Assembly: GCF_042643245.1 (NCBI RefSeq)
Contig: NZ_JBHRSK010000004.1
Span: forward strand, 682,001 to 746,000
Length of the DNA: 64,000 nucleotides
Reading direction: 5' to 3'
Source of the DNA: Acidimangrovimonas pyrenivorans
Lineage (GTDB): Bacteria; Pseudomonadota; Alphaproteobacteria; Rhodobacterales; Rhodobacteraceae
Shown: positions 61,412-64,000 of the stretch, piece by piece
How the letters are laid out: every line of letters starts with the position of its first letter
Numbering within the stretch: the first letter of the stretch is position 1
The notes under the pieces: generated by a model
Databases searched by the model: none
What the model saw: the letters and a program-made list of their open reading frames with translations, nothing else
What the model was told of the DNA's origin: nothing
Made by a program: the position numbers and the translations under genes

Positions 61412-61432
61412 AGGCGCACCACATGCGAGGGT

Positions 61433-61456
61433 CGTGTGTTACAGCCATGTGTTACA
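61433..61456. promoter_or_regulatory. Integrase arm-type sites, right end
   Basis: TGTGTTACA at 61435-61443 and 61448-61456, direct repeats, upstream of int. The 20-bp stretch 61433-61452 matches 43954-43973 near attL except for one base. Confidence 0.6.
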
Positions 61457-61529
61457 ATTTCGTTCTGATTTTGCAATATCTATCAGTAACTTATTGAAAT
61501 GCCTACGCCTTAGAAAAGTTGGATTATTG

Positions 61530-61553
61530 TCCTACCGCCCCAGCCACTTTCCT
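61530..61553 (+). repeat. attR core
   Basis: Exact 24-bp copy of attL (tRNA-Gln 3' end with 7 nt beyond CCA). Outside it the sequence diverges at once on both sides. Confidence 0.92.
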
Positions 61554-62279
61554 GAAATCGATGTGAAAATGACCTTCACGATTGGCCGAGTGGTGTGAAA
61601 TGCCCCATCGGGTGCCCCAATCTGCCTCTTGCGGGAGGAGGCAGTCATCCGTCGTCTGGCGGTTCTTACGGACGGTTGCTGCCCCAACGCCTTATTGACG
61701 TCGAGACGTGCCATTCCTTTTTCTGGCGCATCCTGACGGCACCTGGCTACCTAATTGGCCTTCCGAGACGGTTCTTTGTTCTCACGCCGCCGGGCGAGGC
61801 GATCGCGCTCTCGGGCATCAGGTCGAGGTTCCCAAAGAAAAACCTCACAGAAGAGGAGAAGGCTGCGAAGGAGGCGGCTGAGCATAGCCCCCAGCAACTG
61901 CTCCCGAGCACACCCGCTGAACCCGGTCACGGGACGAAGGAAGAAAAAAGGCAAAGTGGGGAGACCCCGGCAGTCTCCCGCCGGGGCCTTTCTCAGGTCA
62001 GTTTCCTGCTCAGTACGTATTCGGCCAGGCCCACCCAGTACTAGTTGGCATCGTGAAAGCCCTGTGTCTGGGCAGCGCGACCCGGGCAAGATTTTCCCTG
62101 ACAGCCGAGCGAACGCGATAACGCCCCTCCGCTCCTATCAACTCGGCATGCCGGGAGATCGACGGGCTCAGACAAGTGCCAAGCGCACCGATGCCTGGTC
62201 CCCGGCCGGACCTGTTCGATAGCGCCCGCGCCCCTGAACGAGCCGGCGACGTTCTGCGCCTCAACGGCCTGCTGGCGCC
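61554..62279. other. Gene-poor region beyond attR
   Basis: No convincing gene in 725 bp. Overlapping frames on both strands (for example 61595-62044 +) have no family resemblance or good ribosome-binding site. G+C is lower than in the flanking host genes. A hairpin CCCCGGC/GCCGGGG at 61965-61986 has T-rich tails on both sides (TTTCTC on plus, TTTGCCTTTTTT on minus) and may be a terminator. It could be a relic of older insertions at the same tRNA. Confidence 0.45.
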
Positions 62280-63467
62280 TCAGAGCGGCAGCACCCGCGC
62301 AGCAAGCTCGCTCCAGTAGGCCACACCGGGCGCAATGGCGCCGTCGTCGAAATCATAGGCGGGGTTGTGCAGCGCCGCGCTGTCGCCGTTGCCGATCAGC
62401 ACGTAGGCGCCCGGCACCTGGCGCAGGATGAAGGCGAAATCCTCCGAGCCCATGATCGGCTTAAGATCGTCACTGACCCGGTCCTCGCCCACCGCCGCAC
62501 GCATCGCCGCGAGCGCGATTTCGGTTTCGGCGGGATGGTTGACGGTCGGCGGATAGGGGGTGAGCGGCGGACGCTTCACCTCGACCGAGACGCCAAACGC
62601 CTCGCCGGTCTTCTCGCAGATCCGCCAAAGCTCCGCCTCGATCTCCTTGCCGACGCATTCCGAGAAGCAGCGGAAGTTGCATTTCATCTCCACCGTGTCG
62701 GGGATTACGTTGAAGGCCTCGCCGCCATGGATTGCGGTGACTGAAACCACCGCCTTTTCGAACGGATCGACCACACGGCTGACGATGCTCTGCACCGCGG
62801 CGACGATATGCGCGGCGGCGACGATCGGGTCGCGCGCGAGGTTGGGCGCGGCGGCGTGGCCGCCCTTGCCCTGCACGGTGATGAACACGCCGTCGGCAGA
62901 GGCCATCGCCGCGCCGCGCACCACGCCGAACTCGCCCACCGGCATGCCCGGCCAGTTGTGCAGCGCGTAGGCGCCCTTCACCGCGAAGCGCTCGAACATG
63001 CCGTCGTCGATCATTGCCTGGGCGCCGGCATGACCCTCCTCGGCGGGCTGGAAACAGAACACCAGCGTGCCGTCGAAGGCCCGGGTTTCGGCGAGGTGGC
63101 GGGCGGCGCCGAGCAGGATCGCGGTATGGCCGTCATGGCCGCAGGCGTGCATCCGGCCCGGCACCTCGGAGGCATGCGCCGCGCCGCTGGCCTCCTCGAT
63201 CGGCAGCGCGTCCATATCGGCGCGGAACATCACTCGCTTTTCGGCGTTGGCCGCCGGGCCGGTCGCGCCGTACAGGATGCCCAGCACCCCGGTTTTCCCG
63301 ACGCCTTCGATCACCTCGTCGAAGCCGAACTCCCGCAGGCGTTTGGCGACGATCCCGGCGGTGCGCGGCAGGTCGTACATCAACTCGGGATGGCGGTGGA
63401 AATCCTGTCGCCAGTCGATCAGCTCAGGCAGCATCGCGGCAATCGAGTTTTTCATGGGCGCATTCAT
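62280..63467 (-). CDS. M20-family amidohydrolase (hippurate/N-acyl amino acid hydrolase-like)
   Basis: 395-aa metallo-aminoacylase. The start is the ATG at 63465-63467 (AAGGA 10 nt upstream); an in-frame TTG at 63486 is less likely. Motifs: RADMDALPI, HACGHDGHTAILLG (Cys/His metal ligands at 109-114), FQPAEEGHAGA (catalytic Glu 143-144), HNWPG and the C-terminal MGSEDFAFIL. It hydrolyses N-acyl amino acids or related amides to free the amino acid. It is immediately downstream of an oligopeptide-type ABC ATPase, so the imported peptide or amide may be its substrate. Confidence 0.88.
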   Translation of the reverse strand: MNAPMKNSIAAMLPELIDWRQDFHRHPELMYDLPRTAGIVAKRLREFGFDEVIEGVGKTGVLGILYGATGPAANAEKRVMFRADMDALPIEEASGAAHASEVPGRMHACGHDGHTAILLGAARHLAETRAFDGTLVFCFQPAEEGHAGAQAMIDDGMFERFAVKGAYALHNWPGMPVGEFGVVRGAAMASADGVFITVQGKGGHAAAPNLARDPIVAAAHIVAAVQSIVSRVVDPFEKAVVSVTAIHGGEAFNVIPDTVEMKCNFRCFSECVGKEIEAELWRICEKTGEAFGVSVEVKRPPLTPYPPTVNHPAETEIALAAMRAAVGEDRVSDDLKPIMGSEDFAFILRQVPGAYVLIGNGDSAALHNPAYDFDDGAIAPGVAYWSELAARVLPL

Positions 63468-63484
63468 GTTACAGAGATCCTTGT

Positions 63485-64000
<516 letters not shown>

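Larger units (their letters stand above)
43888..61553. mobile_element. Compact integrated phage-like element in tRNA-Gln (17.7 kb)
   Basis: A 24-bp perfect direct repeat (43888-43911 and 61530-61553) bounds a tyrosine integrase, an HK97-type head module, two tail-assembly-chaperone-like genes, a tape measure protein, a toxin-antitoxin-chaperone island, a second lower-G+C cargo gene, small lipoprotein/hypothetical genes and a repeat-rich region. Genes run almost entirely on the minus strand. The order is portal, GTA-gp10-like, protease-capsid, chaperone-like, HNH, island, connector, HK97gp10, DUF3168, head closure, TerS, TerL, tape measure, which differs from the usual TerS-TerL-portal-capsid order. 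No tail tube, baseplate, fibre, lysis, replication or CI-like repressor gene is recognised. Confidence 0.9.

Noticed and set aside
43888..61553. Interpretation of the element as the host's gene transfer agent cluster
   Set aside because: A GTA-gp10-like protein is present, but the region has an integrase, att sites and a different gene order, none of which fit a rhodobacterial GTA.
61595..62044. 149-aa plus-strand frame beyond attR
   Set aside because: Weak coding character and competing frames on both strands; kept only as a gene-poor region.

Overview
The window is high-G+C bacterial DNA whose gene content points to an alphaproteobacterium of the Rhodobacterales/Rhodobacteraceae type. The evidence is a CtrA response regulator next to a SciP (DUF1153) gene, an RTX protein with a C-terminal Hint domain, a Usg-family protein, TrmFO, TRAP transporters, a sarcosine/dimethylglycine-dehydrogenase-like FAD-GcvT protein, and short 3'-end intergenic repeats that share one layout. 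No species can be named from the sequence alone.

Layout, left to right. (a) 1-1842: end of a branched-chain amino-acid ABC transporter operon (livH partial, livM). (b) 1894-9801: a Cys-rich secreted peptide, a sulfotransferase-like protein divergent from a DMGDH-like FAD-GcvT enzyme, a MocA-like nucleotidyltransferase, a large RTX/DUF4114/Hint exoprotein and tRNA-Leu(CAA). (c) 9869-14206: a TRAP transporter operon (dctP, dctQ, dctM) with a flavin monooxygenase embedded in it. (d) 14506-18439: a DedA/YqaA-like membrane protein, dsbB, then an Lrp regulator divergent from arginase and ornithine cyclodeaminase (arginine to ornithine to proline), and usg. (e) 18634-32697: housekeeping genes gyrA, a DoxX protein, trmFO, gluQ, hisI, an IscU/NifU-like protein, recG, ligA, ctrA, sciP and mnmA. 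(f) 32789-43729: a ferric-reductase-like flavocytochrome, rpsI/rplM, an SseB-like protein and a UDG-like protein, an NhaA antiporter with a strongly structured leader, capsule genes kpsT/kpsE with kdsA, and an HI0933-type flavoprotein.

(g) 43888-61553: a compact 17.7-kb integrated element in tRNA-Gln(TTG). It is bounded by a 24-bp direct repeat (attL/attR), has a tyrosine integrase at the right end and TGTGTTACA arm-type repeats beside both ends. It carries an HK97-type head module (portal, fused protease-capsid, connector, head closure, HK97 gp10, DUF3168, TerS, TerL), two tail-assembly-chaperone-like genes and a tape measure protein, all on the minus strand in an unusual order. I see no tail tube, baseplate, fibre, lysis or replication gene. 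A plus-strand, lower-G+C cargo island inside the morphogenesis cluster encodes a HigB-like toxin, an HTH antitoxin and a SecB-like chaperone, which is a toxin-antitoxin-chaperone (TAC) architecture. A 550-bp non-coding region carries an iteron-like array of GCAAAAGGTTAG units next to an AT-rich block. GTAA-N4-TTAC palindromes and a shared CCGGATTC promoter motif suggest element-encoded regulation. This could be a minimal temperate phage, a degraded prophage or a capsid-forming satellite, and it is the most promising part of the window.

(h) 61554-64000: a gene-poor scar, an M20 amidohydrolase and the end of an oligopeptide-type ABC ATPase.
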